The position numbers were made by a program, and so were the translations under genes. Positions 18,801 to 28,456 of a stretch of 64,000 bases of DNA are shown in pieces. The notes under the pieces were generated by a model. The model was not told the DNA's origin. It saw nothing but the letters and a program-made list of their open reading frames with translations, and made no database searches. This stretch comes from Chitinophaga agri (GTDB lineage: Bacteria; Bacteroidota; Bacteroidia; Chitinophagales; Chitinophagaceae): contig NZ_CP048113.1 in the NCBI RefSeq assembly GCF_010093065.1, forward strand, positions 434,001 to 498,000, in the 5' to 3' direction. How positions within the stretch are numbered: the first letter of the stretch is position 1; each line of letters starts with the position of its first letter.

Positions 18801-20108
18801 ATGGCAAAGACTCCTATTGAGAAAATACTCAGACCAATCCACAGATTTATTCATCAGGAATTTACCGGAGGAATTGTACTTTTTGTGAGTGTGATCGTAG
18901 CAATTATCTGGGCTAACTCGGCCTGGCACGATTCATATCATGATCTATGGGAGAAAAACCTCTCTGTTTCATTCTCGAATAGCGGTTTAGACAAGCCACT
19001 GCATATTTGGATAAATGATGGGCTAATGGCATTATTCTTTTTTGTCATTGGATTAGAGTTGAAACGGGAGTTTATAGCTGGTGAGCTTTCCTCACTGAAA
19101 AAAGCCTCTTTGCCGATGGTGGCTGCATTAGGGGGGATGTTAGTGCCCGCCTTTATATATTTCCTTTTTAACAATAACCGCGACTCCGCAGGGGGGTGGG
19201 GAATACCGATGGCAACGGATATTGCTTTTGCACTCGCTTTGTTATCACTCGCCGGTAAGAGAATACCTTCGTCTGTAAAAGTATTCCTTTCAGCGTTGGC
19301 GGTGGCAGATGATCTGGGTGCGGTCATAGTAATTGCCCTGTTCTATACAGCGAAAATTGCTTATTTGCCGCTGATCATAGGAGTGGGGCTGTTACTGGTG
19401 CTGGCACTGGGAAACGCATTGGGTATAAGAAGTACACTGTTCTATCTGCTGATAGGAATTTGCGTATGGGGGTGCTTTCTTTCCTCAGGTGTGCATGCAA
19501 CTATCGCCGGGGTGCTGGTTGCGTTCACTATTCCGGCGCGCACCAAGATCGACGAGGATGAATATGTTAGTTGTTTAAACGCTTACACAAATCAATTCAG
19601 GGAAGCAATTCCATTAAAGGGATCATTGACTACTGCCGAGCAACATCAAACGATAGAACGGATCAAACAACTTTCGCTGGATGCGGAAACGCCGCTTCAA
19701 AAAATTGAATATGGTCTCCATCCCTGGGTTGCCTTTGTGATCATGCCTCTCTTTGCACTCGCAAATGCCGGAATGCTCATAGATAGTAGCTTTTTTACGG
19801 CGTTACTGAATCCTGTTAGTCTGGGTGTCGCGATCGGTTTACTGCTTGGCAAGTTTATTGGTGTTCTTTTATTTACATGGCTGATGGTAAAGTCAGGAAT
19901 GGCAGATCTACCCCAGTTTGCCACATGGAGACATATAACGGGAGTAGCTATACTTGCAGGCGTCGGATTTACGATGTCGTTGTTTATTACAGGATTAGCT
20001 TTTACCAATCCTGAAATGGTGGATCAGTCTAAATATGGGATCCTCATATCTTCAGTTCTTGCCGGTTCGCTTGGGATTTTAGTGTTAAGAACTACGCGAT
20101 ATAGATAA
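18801..20108 (+). CDS. nhaA: Na+/H+ antiporter NhaA (copy 1)
   Basis: A 435-residue member of the NhaA family, an inner-membrane antiporter that exports sodium in exchange for protons. The N-terminus 'FIHQEFTGGIVLFVSVIV' and 'HIWINDGLMALFFFVIGLEL' are family hallmarks. The ion-binding aspartate pair is in 'AVADDLGAVIVIALFY' (about residues 168-170). 'IPSSVKVFLSAL' and 'LHPWVAFVIMPLFALANAG' are also diagnostic. Compared with E. coli NhaA it has a longer loop at about 250-300, normal for Bacteroidota. A second full copy lies at 25590-26933 and a scar of a third at 27712-27790. Confidence 0.95.
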   Translation: MAKTPIEKILRPIHRFIHQEFTGGIVLFVSVIVAIIWANSAWHDSYHDLWEKNLSVSFSNSGLDKPLHIWINDGLMALFFFVIGLELKREFIAGELSSLKKASLPMVAALGGMLVPAFIYFLFNNNRDSAGGWGIPMATDIAFALALLSLAGKRIPSSVKVFLSALAVADDLGAVIVIALFYTAKIAYLPLIIGVGLLLVLALGNALGIRSTLFYLLIGICVWGCFLSSGVHATIAGVLVAFTIPARTKIDEDEYVSCLNAYTNQFREAIPLKGSLTTAEQHQTIERIKQLSLDAETPLQKIEYGLHPWVAFVIMPLFALANAGMLIDSSFFTALLNPVSLGVAIGLLLGKFIGVLLFTWLMVKSGMADLPQFATWRHITGVAILAGVGFTMSLFITGLAFTNPEMVDQSKYGILISSVLAGSLGILVLRTTRYR

Positions 20109-20248
20109 TTTATCACCTTCGCCAGAAAGGTGCATCATGGTGTAAATAACATATTCGGGAAATCTGGACAACATAACGGGAAGTAGAGATACCAGGGGGG
20201 CATATAATCCTGCCTACCTTCATGATATAATTCAAAAGACAATCTATC

Positions 20249-21550
20249 ATGAAAAGTAGACATTTAGCCTGTTTGTCATTCGCCATGCTTCCCGTATTAA
20301 TGAGCGCCTGTGACAAGGATAATAATAACACGCCACAAACATCCGCTGCCACCATTACTATTGAGAATGTGTTGGATTCCAGGCCGCTTGTCGAGTCGGG
20401 GACCTTTAAGAACAATGGTGCATCTCCAGTTGTTATGCCGGGAGAATCTGTATCCTTCCAGTTCTCGGCAGCCAAAGGACAGGCCGTCTCCTTTGTCACC
20501 ATGTATGGTTGGTCAAATGACCTGTTTTTTGCCCCTTCAAATCCTGGTATCAAAGTCTATCAGGATAACGGTAACCCAGTAGAGGGCGACGTATCCTCAC
20601 AGATCAGACTATGGGATAACGGTACCCGTGTTAACCAGGCGCCGGGGGCTTCCGTGTCACATCCGGGCACAGCGGAGGCAGCAATTCAGAACGTTACCGA
20701 GGTAAAAGGTGTAGACGCCCAGGGTAATGCCTTTGCCGCTGCTTCTTCGCTGATGAAGGCAACATTACATTATGAGGGAAATGCGATCTTCACGCTTACT
20801 ATCACAAATACTTCGGGAAATACATCCAACCCTACACCGTTTAGTCCGGGTGTATGGGCTATCTCCTATATCGCCGGAGGTAACCTCTTAGATCCTGCGC
20901 CACTTTATGAAGCGGGCAAGCCTACTGCGAACGGCCTGACCAATATTGCGGAAATGGGAGATAACAGTGTGCTGGGAGCTTATATCGCCGCACGGACCGG
21001 CATTTTTACACCGCTTTCTCCTGTGCTGGTAGTGGTGTATAATGGTATCGAAAACCCCATTTATAAGACGGGCGAGAAGGATCGCGGAAAGGGGTTAAAG
21101 GAGCTCGCTCAAAAAGGTGATGCCAGCGGCCTGGCGACCTATCTGAAGACAATACAGGGTGTAAAAGACGTATATGTGCTTCCCGCAGCGAGCAGTACTG
21201 TTCTGTTGCCTAAGATAGGCGCACAGGCAGGAAGTAGCGTGTCCCAGCAACTAAATGTTGCCACAGGCGACAGATTAGCGATTGCTACTATGTACGGGCT
21301 ATCCAACGACTGGTTCTTTGCTTCCAGGAACAATGGTGTAGACGCAACACAGAAAGGCGACATTTCTTCATCCATCGGACTATTTGACAATGGTACTGCC
21401 CCGAATCAGTTCCCGGGGGCCGGCCTTACGCAGTTTAATCTGGCAGGAATGCCATTGGAAGAAAGCAAGCTGATTGAAGAGGTGCCGAATCCGAATGCGT
21501 TCACTACACTGCCTGCAATACCTAATATCATTAAGGTAACCATTAATTAG
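20249..21550 (+). CDS. Lipoprotein with two spondin-N-like domains
   Basis: A 433-residue lipoprotein (lipobox ending at Cys-21 in 'LMSACDKDNN'). Two homologous halves are visible: 'GQAVSFVTMYGWSNDLFFA' with 'LWDNGTRVNQAPGA' in the first, and 'GDRLAIATMYGLSNDWFFA' with 'LFDNGTAPNQFPGA' in the second. This pattern matches bacterial spondin_N domains. It is probably on the surface or in the periplasm; the role is unknown. A strong terminator follows at 21559. Confidence 0.82.
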   Translation: MKSRHLACLSFAMLPVLMSACDKDNNNTPQTSAATITIENVLDSRPLVESGTFKNNGASPVVMPGESVSFQFSAAKGQAVSFVTMYGWSNDLFFAPSNPGIKVYQDNGNPVEGDVSSQIRLWDNGTRVNQAPGASVSHPGTAEAAIQNVTEVKGVDAQGNAFAAASSLMKATLHYEGNAIFTLTITNTSGNTSNPTPFSPGVWAISYIAGGNLLDPAPLYEAGKPTANGLTNIAEMGDNSVLGAYIAARTGIFTPLSPVLVVVYNGIENPIYKTGEKDRGKGLKELAQKGDASGLATYLKTIQGVKDVYVLPAASSTVLLPKIGAQAGSSVSQQLNVATGDRLAIATMYGLSNDWFFASRNNGVDATQKGDISSSIGLFDNGTAPNQFPGAGLTQFNLAGMPLEESKLIEEVPNPNAFTTLPAIPNIIKVTIN

Positions 21551-21558
21551 ATGCAAGT

Positions 21559-21594
21559 GGGGAAGCAGCAAAGATGAACATGCTTCCCCTTTTA
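21559..21594 (+). terminator. Rho-independent terminator after the spondin lipoprotein
   Basis: Perfect 9-bp stem GGGGAAGCA / TGCTTCCCC (21559-21567 and 21581-21589) followed by TTTTA, 8 bases after the stop codon. Confidence 0.85.
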
Positions 21595-21710
21595 ACATCT
21601 TTACAATGTAACATGGATCAGAGGTTGTAAGAGAGCAGGCAACCAGAAAGATCAGCTGACAATTTGATCTGTACGGCAATAATATGGTAGTAAGTAATTC
21701 AACGAATTTT

Positions 21711-22415
21711 ATGGAAACGAAAAGTATAATAAAAGTGCGCCTCTATTCTTGTTTAGCCATGCTGCTGTTCGCCAGTACAGCAGGAGAGGCGGATGCTCAG
21801 CAAATGAGCCGGCACACAGCGTCTCCGGCAACGATGAATATGGCAGGAACGGAACAAACAGCGTACGTGGTACCCGGGAAGCCGGAAGATATCAGTCCGC
21901 TGCTGGTGGGAGAGAGAATTCCTGTGGTAACTTTACCGGATGCTTTGGGAAACAATGTTGAGCTGAACAAAGCGATTGCTGAAAAGCCAACTGTATTGAT
22001 CATGTACCGTGGTGGATGGTGCCCTTATTGCTCCAGACAGCTTTCCGGCCTGCAGGAGGCGCTCCCTGAACTGGAGAAGCTGGGATACCAGCTGATCGCT
22101 GTCAGTACGGATGCTCCGGCAGCCCTGATGGAGTCGGCTACAAAGGAAAAACTCGGCTATACGTTGCTTTCGGACGCAGACCTCCATCTGTCCATGCAGT
22201 TAGGGATCGCATTTAAGGCTCCTAAAACGTATTGGGAGATGCTGACCAGGACCACAGGTGGGAAGGATACCGGTCTATTGCTTCCTGTGCCATCTGTGTT
22301 TATTTTAGATAGAACGGGTGTCATTCACTTTGAATACATAAATCCCGACTTTAAACAGCGGATGAGCGCTGACCTTTTAAAAGCTGTAGCCGCCAGTGTG
22401 AGGAATGAACTTTAA
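21711..22415 (+). CDS. Exported AhpC/TSA-family peroxiredoxin-like protein
   Basis: About 234 residues from the ATG at 21711 (an ATG at 21684 is also possible). An N-terminal signal segment 'SCLAMLLFASTAGEADAQ' is followed by a thioredoxin-fold domain with 'GGWCPYCSRQLSGLQEALPE', i.e. a CxxC at Cys-104 and Cys-107, then 'AVSTDAPAALMESA' and 'VPSVFILDRTGVIHFEY'. This is the AhpC/TSA-like redoxin layout; the CPYC pair suggests thiol-disulfide exchange in the periplasm rather than classic peroxidase activity. The AraC gene downstream (120 bases) may respond to the same stress. Confidence 0.85.
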   Translation: METKSIIKVRLYSCLAMLLFASTAGEADAQQMSRHTASPATMNMAGTEQTAYVVPGKPEDISPLLVGERIPVVTLPDALGNNVELNKAIAEKPTVLIMYRGGWCPYCSRQLSGLQEALPELEKLGYQLIAVSTDAPAALMESATKEKLGYTLLSDADLHLSMQLGIAFKAPKTYWEMLTRTTGGKDTGLLLPVPSVFILDRTGVIHFEYINPDFKQRMSADLLKAVAASVRNEL

Positions 22416-22535
22416 ATCCTAAGGCAGCGTAACCGGTAGTTATTGTAACGATCTTAAATTCTGTTTTATGGAACAATATTCATTATTAGTCAGGCTGCAG
22501 GCGAAGCCTGGTAAAGAACAGCAAGTAGCGTTGAT

Positions 22536-23375
22536 ATGATAAGAGAGTATAACGAAAACGGGACATCCGCACGCTTGATAATGCATTGCGGTAATAAATT
22601 CTTTTCGGGTAATGGGCTGAATAAACCGGCCCCTTACCCAATTAATACCTTTGTTTATAACAAGGGACCGGCTCAGCAGGTGGTAATAGACGAGGTGACC
22701 TATACCATGCCTGCGGGCTCCATTCTGCCGCTTGTTTCCAGTCAGCATTTTGTATTCGAACATCCTGAAACACTGTCCGCCTGGCAGTTCAACCGTGAGT
22801 TTTATTGCATCGTTGACTATGACTCGGAGGTTGGTTGCGTAGGCTTTCTGTTCTATGGCATTCAGCACCCTATGTTCATCCGGCTTGACGAGGAAGAAAT
22901 AGAGGAAATGTCTCATCTGGAAAAGGTGTTCACTAACGAGATGATGCTAAAGGATAACTACCAGGGAGAAATGCTGCGTACCCTGCTGAAGAGGGTGATC
23001 ATCAAAACCACCCGGATAGCGAAGCAGCAGTGTGAGAGCTATCAGCAGTTCCCGGATGAGAGGATGGACATAGTCAGGAAATTTTCGCTGCTACTCGAAG
23101 GAAATTTCAAGCAACAGCACGAAGTAAAGTTTTATGCCACGTCACTCAACAAGTCACCTAAAACACTCAGCAACGTGTTTTCGCTGCTAAAGCAGCCTGC
23201 TCCTTCTGTCCTCATCCGCAACCGGATCGTGCTGGAAGCCAAACGTTACCTGCATTACACGGATAGGTCAGCAAAGGAAATTGCTTATGAACTAGGTTTT
23301 GAAAGCCCCGCACATTTCAGCCGGTTCTTTAAAAATTACGCAGGGACGAATGTCTCTGAATTCCGGAATCTGTAA
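22536..23375 (+). CDS. AraC-family transcriptional regulator
   Basis: A 279-residue protein. The N-terminal half resembles a cupin-type sensor with 'PAGSILPLVSSQHFVFEHPE'. The C-terminal double helix-turn-helix contains 'DRSAKEIAYELGFESPAHF' and 'FFKNYAGTNVSEFRN', the AraC signature. It is downstream of the redoxin gene on the same strand. Target unknown. Confidence 0.9.
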   Translation: MIREYNENGTSARLIMHCGNKFFSGNGLNKPAPYPINTFVYNKGPAQQVVIDEVTYTMPAGSILPLVSSQHFVFEHPETLSAWQFNREFYCIVDYDSEVGCVGFLFYGIQHPMFIRLDEEEIEEMSHLEKVFTNEMMLKDNYQGEMLRTLLKRVIIKTTRIAKQQCESYQQFPDERMDIVRKFSLLLEGNFKQQHEVKFYATSLNKSPKTLSNVFSLLKQPAPSVLIRNRIVLEAKRYLHYTDRSAKEIAYELGFESPAHFSRFFKNYAGTNVSEFRNL

Positions 23376-23480
23376 GGACGATATCTGTAGCGGTGAAATG
23401 GAACACGCAATAGGAAAACCAATAGATGGCATGCAATCTGGCGGGCGCATCTTATCTGCTTCGCTTTATAGTATAGGACG

Positions 23481-23507
23481 GGCCTGGAGGATATGCCCAG
23501 GCCTTTG
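23481..23507 (+). terminator. Probable terminator after the AraC gene
   Basis: Stem GGCCTGG / CCAGGCC (23481-23487 and 23497-23503) followed by a short TTT run. The weak T-tract lowers confidence. Confidence 0.55.
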
Positions 23508-23531
23508 ACTGTATAATGAGCAGTTAATAAG

Positions 23532-25085
23532 TCATCGTTTTACCCCGGCGTCTTCCAGTATCATTATAAGAAAACCTTCCGGATCCCAACCTGTAAAGGT
23601 CTCTATCACATTTAGTGATTTTAATATTGTGTCTGGCTCATCTAATGCCCGGATAATGCTATCAATCCAGCTTTTCTCTGAACGTTTCTCTGCATCTCTA
23701 ACGAGATATATGGCCATAATTGTCTGCAATGTAGGCAGGAGTTCCTGCTGAAAAGCTGTTGTAAAGTGACTTCTCATATTTGTATATGAGTCGGATATCT
23801 CATAGTATCTTCCCAGGCAATACAATGTATATTCTCTGCGCCATACAGGGTGAGTGACGTTCTGCCATTCCTGCTGGAATAATGTCTCTGTCTCGGGCCT
23901 TCCCTGTCCTGCGTGCAATAGTATATGCTGTGCATGACGCGCGGTAACGTGATCTTCTGAGGAGGCCCATTGCTGTAATTTTGGCACTATACCGGCCATG
24001 GATGCTACCAGCTCAGCGTAACCAGCTGTACGTAGTGAAGGTATTGAAATGATCCGATATAAAAGTGCCAACAGACGTGAAGGTGCTGTTGCTACCTGTA
24101 GTATATGTGCCAATATAGTTGCTGTGGCATATGCCGCATCATAATGATCATAATAACTGATATATTTCCCAACCCTGCACCAGATACGTTCCGCACATAT
24201 GTCCGCGATATAATCATTACCTGTTAGTAATCCATTGATCGTAACGGGTAGGTCTTCCCCTGTACCAACAAATGTTTTGAGCTGGTGCCAGCTGATCCTA
24301 TCGAGTTCAGCCTGCAGGTAATCAGGTATAGGTAGCGACTGTATGGTTGTATTGGTTACATAGTTGTCATATTCTTCCGTGAATTTTTTAACGACCGCGT
24401 CGATATAGCTGTCAATAGTTGGGTGGGACGGTTTGTTTATACACTCAGGCAAAAAGTCAGGCCATTTTTCTTTGTTACTCACAAATATTTCATTCTCCCT
24501 GGGAAATGCCCATATTACTTGTCCGGCAGTGTTGCACATCGTCCATGTACCCCTATTCTCTCCATTAGAGAGATAAGAGGTCATTACAGTACCATCAGGA
24601 TAAAAGTATTTTGCGCTGACTGGTGTCTGATCCTGTGCTGCTATCATTTCAAAAACCAGGATATGATTGTAATAACAGCGTGTAACCCTCGTTGGTACAA
24701 ATACTTTCTTCAGCTCGTATAGCAACTGTCCACTCTCATCAAAGAAAAGTTGCCTGAACTGACAGCCGTTATAACTATAACGCCTGCTGCGGCTGATTAC
24801 ACTCCCACCGGCATAAAAGTCATTGTCTGTATGCTCAGGGCACACATCTGCCATAAAAACCTCCTCTGGTATACCACTATCATCATGGTAGATTCTCTTT
24901 AACAGCAGTTTTCCCTGCGGATCCCATTCTGTATATTCACCCGTATACTGGTCCTTCGTGGGTGCCAGCTGTCTCAGGACCCAATAGGGATGGTTATTTT
25001 CACCCTGAATAAAACAGGCGTTTACTGGTACTGTGGCCGGGCGTTCGGGTAAGGGATGCCCGTTTTCACTCATAGGATTGTTCAT
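23532..25085 (-). CDS. Hypothetical protein with MORN-like N-terminal part
   Basis: A 517-residue soluble protein without signal peptide. The N-terminal 200 residues contain repeats such as 'GEYTEWDPQGKLLLKRIYHD', 'FFDESGQLLYELKK' and 'YFYPDGTVMTSYLSNGENRG', reminiscent of MORN/YwqK-type beta-strand repeats. The C-terminal half is helical and may be HEAT-like. Similar two-part proteins in Bacteroidota often occur near polymorphic toxins as immunity-like proteins, but no toxin is adjacent here. I do not recognise a named family. Confidence 0.7.
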   Translation of the reverse strand: MNNPMSENGHPLPERPATVPVNACFIQGENNHPYWVLRQLAPTKDQYTGEYTEWDPQGKLLLKRIYHDDSGIPEEVFMADVCPEHTDNDFYAGGSVISRSRRYSYNGCQFRQLFFDESGQLLYELKKVFVPTRVTRCYYNHILVFEMIAAQDQTPVSAKYFYPDGTVMTSYLSNGENRGTWTMCNTAGQVIWAFPRENEIFVSNKEKWPDFLPECINKPSHPTIDSYIDAVVKKFTEEYDNYVTNTTIQSLPIPDYLQAELDRISWHQLKTFVGTGEDLPVTINGLLTGNDYIADICAERIWCRVGKYISYYDHYDAAYATATILAHILQVATAPSRLLALLYRIISIPSLRTAGYAELVASMAGIVPKLQQWASSEDHVTARHAQHILLHAGQGRPETETLFQQEWQNVTHPVWRREYTLYCLGRYYEISDSYTNMRSHFTTAFQQELLPTLQTIMAIYLVRDAEKRSEKSWIDSIIRALDEPDTILKSLNVIETFTGWDPEGFLIMILEDAGVKR

Positions 25086-25589
25086 GAAAAGGTCTGTTTT
25101 TACACGCGGGTAAAGATAAGTTTTGACATTTATATTCTCTACATCTGCTTTTAAGGACCTGTCCTTCTTTTGAATAAGAATATCTTTGAATTTCGCAACA
25201 TGATAGCGTTTGCAGGTGGCCCGTATGAAAAGAGCTAAATTAAAAAAAAGATGATAGATGGGATATTGCTTACCCAGGGTTAATACTAAAAGAGGCTGAT
25301 TCCCTTGTCAAGAAATTTGGAATAGGCGTTCACGAACCAAACGATAAAAAGTAGGCAGGAGAAATTATTCATCTGTTTAGCGGTAATATTATAATACGCA
25401 AAAAGTATTTGTAGTCACATCCTAAGAAATTAGCTGGTTGCTAGATCCCTGGAAAACGATTTGATAAATTTTACTTACTAAACTTTGAGCCCTGGGCATT
25501 GCCTAAGTGAATTTTTAAAACATAAGCTAGGGATATAGCCGGCGAAGGCACCACAATTATTATATTCAAGCGGCTTTAGTTGGGCGCGG
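25086..25589. other. Intergenic region, AT-rich, no clear gene
   Basis: About 500 bases separate two minus-strand genes. A short plus-strand reading stretch at about 25290-25355 (ending 'FGIGVHEPNDKK' stop) looks protein-like but has no start and no recognised family; it may be a relic. Otherwise nothing is seen. Confidence 0.35.
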
Positions 25590-26933
25590 TTATCCAGCTA
25601 TTTGGGTATCATCAATTATGGCTAAAGGTTTACGTTTAGCTCCCTTCAATATCAGTATTCCTGTAACTCCCGCAATTACAGAAGCCAGTAAAATACCATA
25701 TTTGGCCTGGTCTATCTTTAATTCATCCCTAAAGGCCAGGCCTGTAATGAACAGTGACATGGTAAAGCCAACACCCGCCAGCATCGCCACACCTGCAATG
25801 TGCCGCCATGTAGCATACTGGGGGAGACTTGCAATACGCAAACGCACCATCAGCCAAGTAAACAGTAGCACACCCACAAACTTACCAGCCAAGAGTCCAA
25901 TAGCCACACCCATACTCACAGGGTTCAACAGCGAACTAAAAAAATCACTGCCGATCACCATACCAGCATTAGCTAATGCAAATAAAGGCATGATAACAAA
26001 AGCCACCCAAGGGTGCAAAGCATATTCAATTTTCTGTAATGGTGTTTCTGCATCCAACGAAAGTTGCTTGATCTTCTCGATAGTTCTATGTTGTTCAGCA
26101 GTAGTTAGCGAACCGTCCAGAGGAATTTCCTCTTCAAATTGCTTTGAGTAAGCATTCAGGGAACTTACATACTCCTGTTCATTGATCTTGGTGCGGGCAG
26201 GAATGGTAAAGGCCACCAATACACCGGCAATTGTAGCGTGTACACCTGAAAACAAGAAACACAACCAAACCGCAATACCCACAAGGAGGTAAAATAAACT
26301 AGACCTGATCCCCAATGCGTTGCCCACGACCATTAGCAGCAATAGAAAACCGCCAGCTATCAGCGGTGCAAAAGAGATACTAGCGGTATAGAAAAGCGCA
26401 ATCACCAATACAGCGCCCAAATCATCGGCAACCGCCAATGCCGACAAAAACACCTTTACTGATGAAGGAATATGCTTACCTGCAAGCGAAAGCAAAGCCA
26501 ATGCAAAGGCAATATCTGTAGCCATGGGAATGCCCCATCCATGTGAAGATTCTTTCCCCTGATTGATCACAAGATAAATCGCTGCAGGAACCAGCATACC
26601 GCCAATTGCCGCCACCATTGGCAAAGAGGCCTTTTTCATTGAAGACAGCTCACCTGCCATAAACTCCCGCTTCAGCTCCAGACCGATCACGAAGAAAAAC
26701 AGGGCCATCAGGCCATCATTGATCCAGATGTGCAGTGGAACATCCAGTGCCGTGTTTGAAAATGACACAGCCAATTTCGTTTCCCACAAATGATGATAAG
26801 CGTCATGCCATGCTGAGTTTGCCCACACAATCGCAGCGATCACCGCCACAAATAATACAATGCCACCTGTAAACTCCTGGTGGATAAAGCGATGTATAGG
26901 TTTAAGCAATCTTTCAATAGGAGTCTTCGCCAT
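25590..26933 (-). CDS. nhaA: Na+/H+ antiporter NhaA (copy 2)
   Basis: A 447-residue NhaA antiporter closely similar to the copy at 18801. Both open 'MAKTPIE' and share 'PIHRFIHQEFTGGIVLFV' and 'LHIWINDGLMALFFFVIG'. The aspartate pair lies in 'AVADDLGAVLVIALFY'. The C-terminus is longer than copy 1 and ends in a charged tail. The two copies lie on opposite strands about 5.5 kb apart and have diverged at many positions, so the duplication is not recent. Downstream-facing neighbours on the same strand are small membrane-protein genes. Confidence 0.95.
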   Translation of the reverse strand: MAKTPIERLLKPIHRFIHQEFTGGIVLFVAVIAAIVWANSAWHDAYHHLWETKLAVSFSNTALDVPLHIWINDGLMALFFFVIGLELKREFMAGELSSMKKASLPMVAAIGGMLVPAAIYLVINQGKESSHGWGIPMATDIAFALALLSLAGKHIPSSVKVFLSALAVADDLGAVLVIALFYTASISFAPLIAGGFLLLLMVVGNALGIRSSLFYLLVGIAVWLCFLFSGVHATIAGVLVAFTIPARTKINEQEYVSSLNAYSKQFEEEIPLDGSLTTAEQHRTIEKIKQLSLDAETPLQKIEYALHPWVAFVIMPLFALANAGMVIGSDFFSSLLNPVSMGVAIGLLAGKFVGVLLFTWLMVRLRIASLPQYATWRHIAGVAMLAGVGFTMSLFITGLAFRDELKIDQAKYGILLASVIAGVTGILILKGAKRKPLAIIDDTQIAG

Positions 26934-27023
26934 AATATCTGCCTTTAAATGCCATTAAATGCGAAATATAAAACATTTTGCCATATACACCCGGCCCTGT
27001 GACCAGCAAATTCATCCTATAGC

Positions 27024-27401
27024 TCAGCCAGCCTTTTTCATTTGAATGTCTGGCATTGCCGTCGCAGCAAACAAAATTGCTCCTGCCAGGAAGCACAAAG
27101 CATCTAATGGATCTGCCGTAAACTTGTTGCTCAATGCTGGAAAGACAATTTCAGAAACTAAAATCGTTAAGAAGACATAGCATAAGATATGAACGATTGG
27201 CAGTTGGTAGTTTGGCTCTTTAAGAAACCAACGGCGTTCGCGCGTTAACAAATACAAGCAGATGGGCATGAATACTAATGGATCAAGAAACGAATCGGCT
27301 ATTTCCAACTTGACGTACAGTACTTTCTGCAACAGCTGATGTGCCAAAAATAATATTTTACTCAAAACGAACAGGCAATCGTCTAATCTGAATTTCTTCA
27401 T
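27024..27401 (-). CDS. Small multi-pass membrane protein
   Basis: A 125-residue protein with about four hydrophobic helices ('DDCLFVLSKILFLAHQLLQK', 'LDPLVFMPICLYLLT', 'IVHILCYVFLTILVSEIVF', 'LDALCFLAGAILFAATAM'). Bacteroidota relatives are often labelled magnesium citrate secondary transporter, which is poorly supported for so small a protein. Its start overlaps the stop of the preceding gene by 4 bases (ATGA), indicating translational coupling. Confidence 0.65.
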   Translation of the reverse strand: MKKFRLDDCLFVLSKILFLAHQLLQKVLYVKLEIADSFLDPLVFMPICLYLLTRERRWFLKEPNYQLPIVHILCYVFLTILVSEIVFPALSNKFTADPLDALCFLAGAILFAATAMPDIQMKKAG

Positions 27402-27631
27402 AGCGCAACAGCAAATGCAAACAGCAGAATGATCAAAAAAACCGGTGAAAGTGCCAGTGCAATTATCAGAACGGGCAATTTGGAAACAAAAATTATACTT
27501 CGCAACAAAAGCGGTTGCGTCCGGTCCGGGCGAAGCCAGTCTTGAAACCGTCTAAGGGTCCGGGACAGGGAGGCTCTTAATTCGCTGCTTAGCGTATCAT
27601 GTCCGGTCTTTGGATCTTTTTCATTTGGCAT
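27398..27631 (-). CDS. Small membrane-anchored hypothetical protein
   Basis: The ATG at 27629-27631 gives 77 residues beginning 'MPNEKDPKTGHDTL'; an upstream in-frame start at 27673 is possible. A charged N-terminal part precedes a C-terminal hydrophobic segment 'LPVLIIALALSPVFLIILLF'. It overlaps the next gene by ATGA. Function not recognised. Confidence 0.55.
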   Translation of the reverse strand: MPNEKDPKTGHDTLSSELRASLSRTLRRFQDWLRPDRTQPLLLRSIIFVSKLPVLIIALALSPVFLIILLFAFAVAL

Positions 27632-27711
27632 ACTGTTAATCGATTCCTGTAGGTTAAAAGCAAATATCTTCACATAAAACGTGCCGTCATGTCTTCCCAG
27701 CTTCTTTAATT

Positions 27712-27790
27712 ATTCTTTTTTGTGATTGGGTTAGATGCAGAAACGCCTCTTCAGAAAATCGAATATGGTTTATACCCCTGGGTTACCTAA
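27712..27790 (+). pseudogene. nhaA relic with large internal deletion
   Basis: Translates as 'FFFVIGLDAETPLQKIEYGL' followed by 'YPWVT' and a stop. The first seven residues match the 'ALFFFVIGLEL' segment of NhaA (about residue 80) and the rest matches 'LDAETPLQKIEYGLHPWV' (about residue 300). About 215 residues are missing between them, joined at a short stretch (TTAGA) similar in both parents. Both flanks of the gene are gone. A third, decayed nhaA. Confidence 0.8.
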
Positions 27791-27813
27791 TTTGAAGATT
27801 TCATACGCAGCTA

Positions 27814-28263
27814 TTAGAAATTTTTCAGCATCGATTTCATTAATCGAATCTCTCGCTCCTGAGATTGAATGATGCTATCTGCAAGTTGCCGCACTTGTGG
27901 ATCCTTTAGTTTTGCATGTTTGCTGGTCATAATGGCTGATGAATGATGTGGGATCATTGCTTTCATATATTGTACATCAGTAACTGGTGTCTGGCTTCTC
28001 AATAAGGTAAGCGATACGAAAAAGAGTACTATACTAAATACTATAATTAAGCCATTTTTGTTTCTATTCATATACATGTCCCGCATTATTCCCAACATAA
28101 TAAGTGCCATAGGACACACCATTAATAATGACATGTAAAATCGGCTTAGGCTTAAATATATGTGGTCAGCCGAATCTACATTTAAAAACATGACCCCGTA
28201 CATTATAAAAAAAGATATTACGCAAGATATCAGGAGCTTCCAATAATTATTTTTATTCATCAT
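27814..28263 (-). CDS. DUF305-family membrane protein
   Basis: About 149 residues from the ATG at 28261-28263; a longer form from 28359 is possible. Four hydrophobic stretches ('LISCVISFFIMYGVMFL', 'MSLLMVCPMALIMLGIM', 'GLIIVFSIVLFFVSLTLL') precede the DUF305 signature 'DVQYMKAMIPHHSSAIMTS' with its His pair. DUF305 is a ferritin-like helical domain common near copper and other metal-handling genes; role here unknown. Confidence 0.8.
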   Translation of the reverse strand: MMNKNNYWKLLISCVISFFIMYGVMFLNVDSADHIYLSLSRFYMSLLMVCPMALIMLGIMRDMYMNRNKNGLIIVFSIVLFFVSLTLLRSQTPVTDVQYMKAMIPHHSSAIMTSKHAKLKDPQVRQLADSIIQSQEREIRLMKSMLKNF

Positions 28264-28456
28264 TTTTTCTGAATTTATCTGCTGAATGTAATTATATAGT
28301 CTACGTACATTATCAACACTAAAATCATTCCCGACTTGATAGATCAGATTGCTTATCATGCGGTATTAAATCTGAGTAGCCCTATTTTAAGTATATCCTG
28401 GAGGGAATTTTATTGATTTAAAATACATAGATCCTGTTAAAAGGGAATAAGAACAT

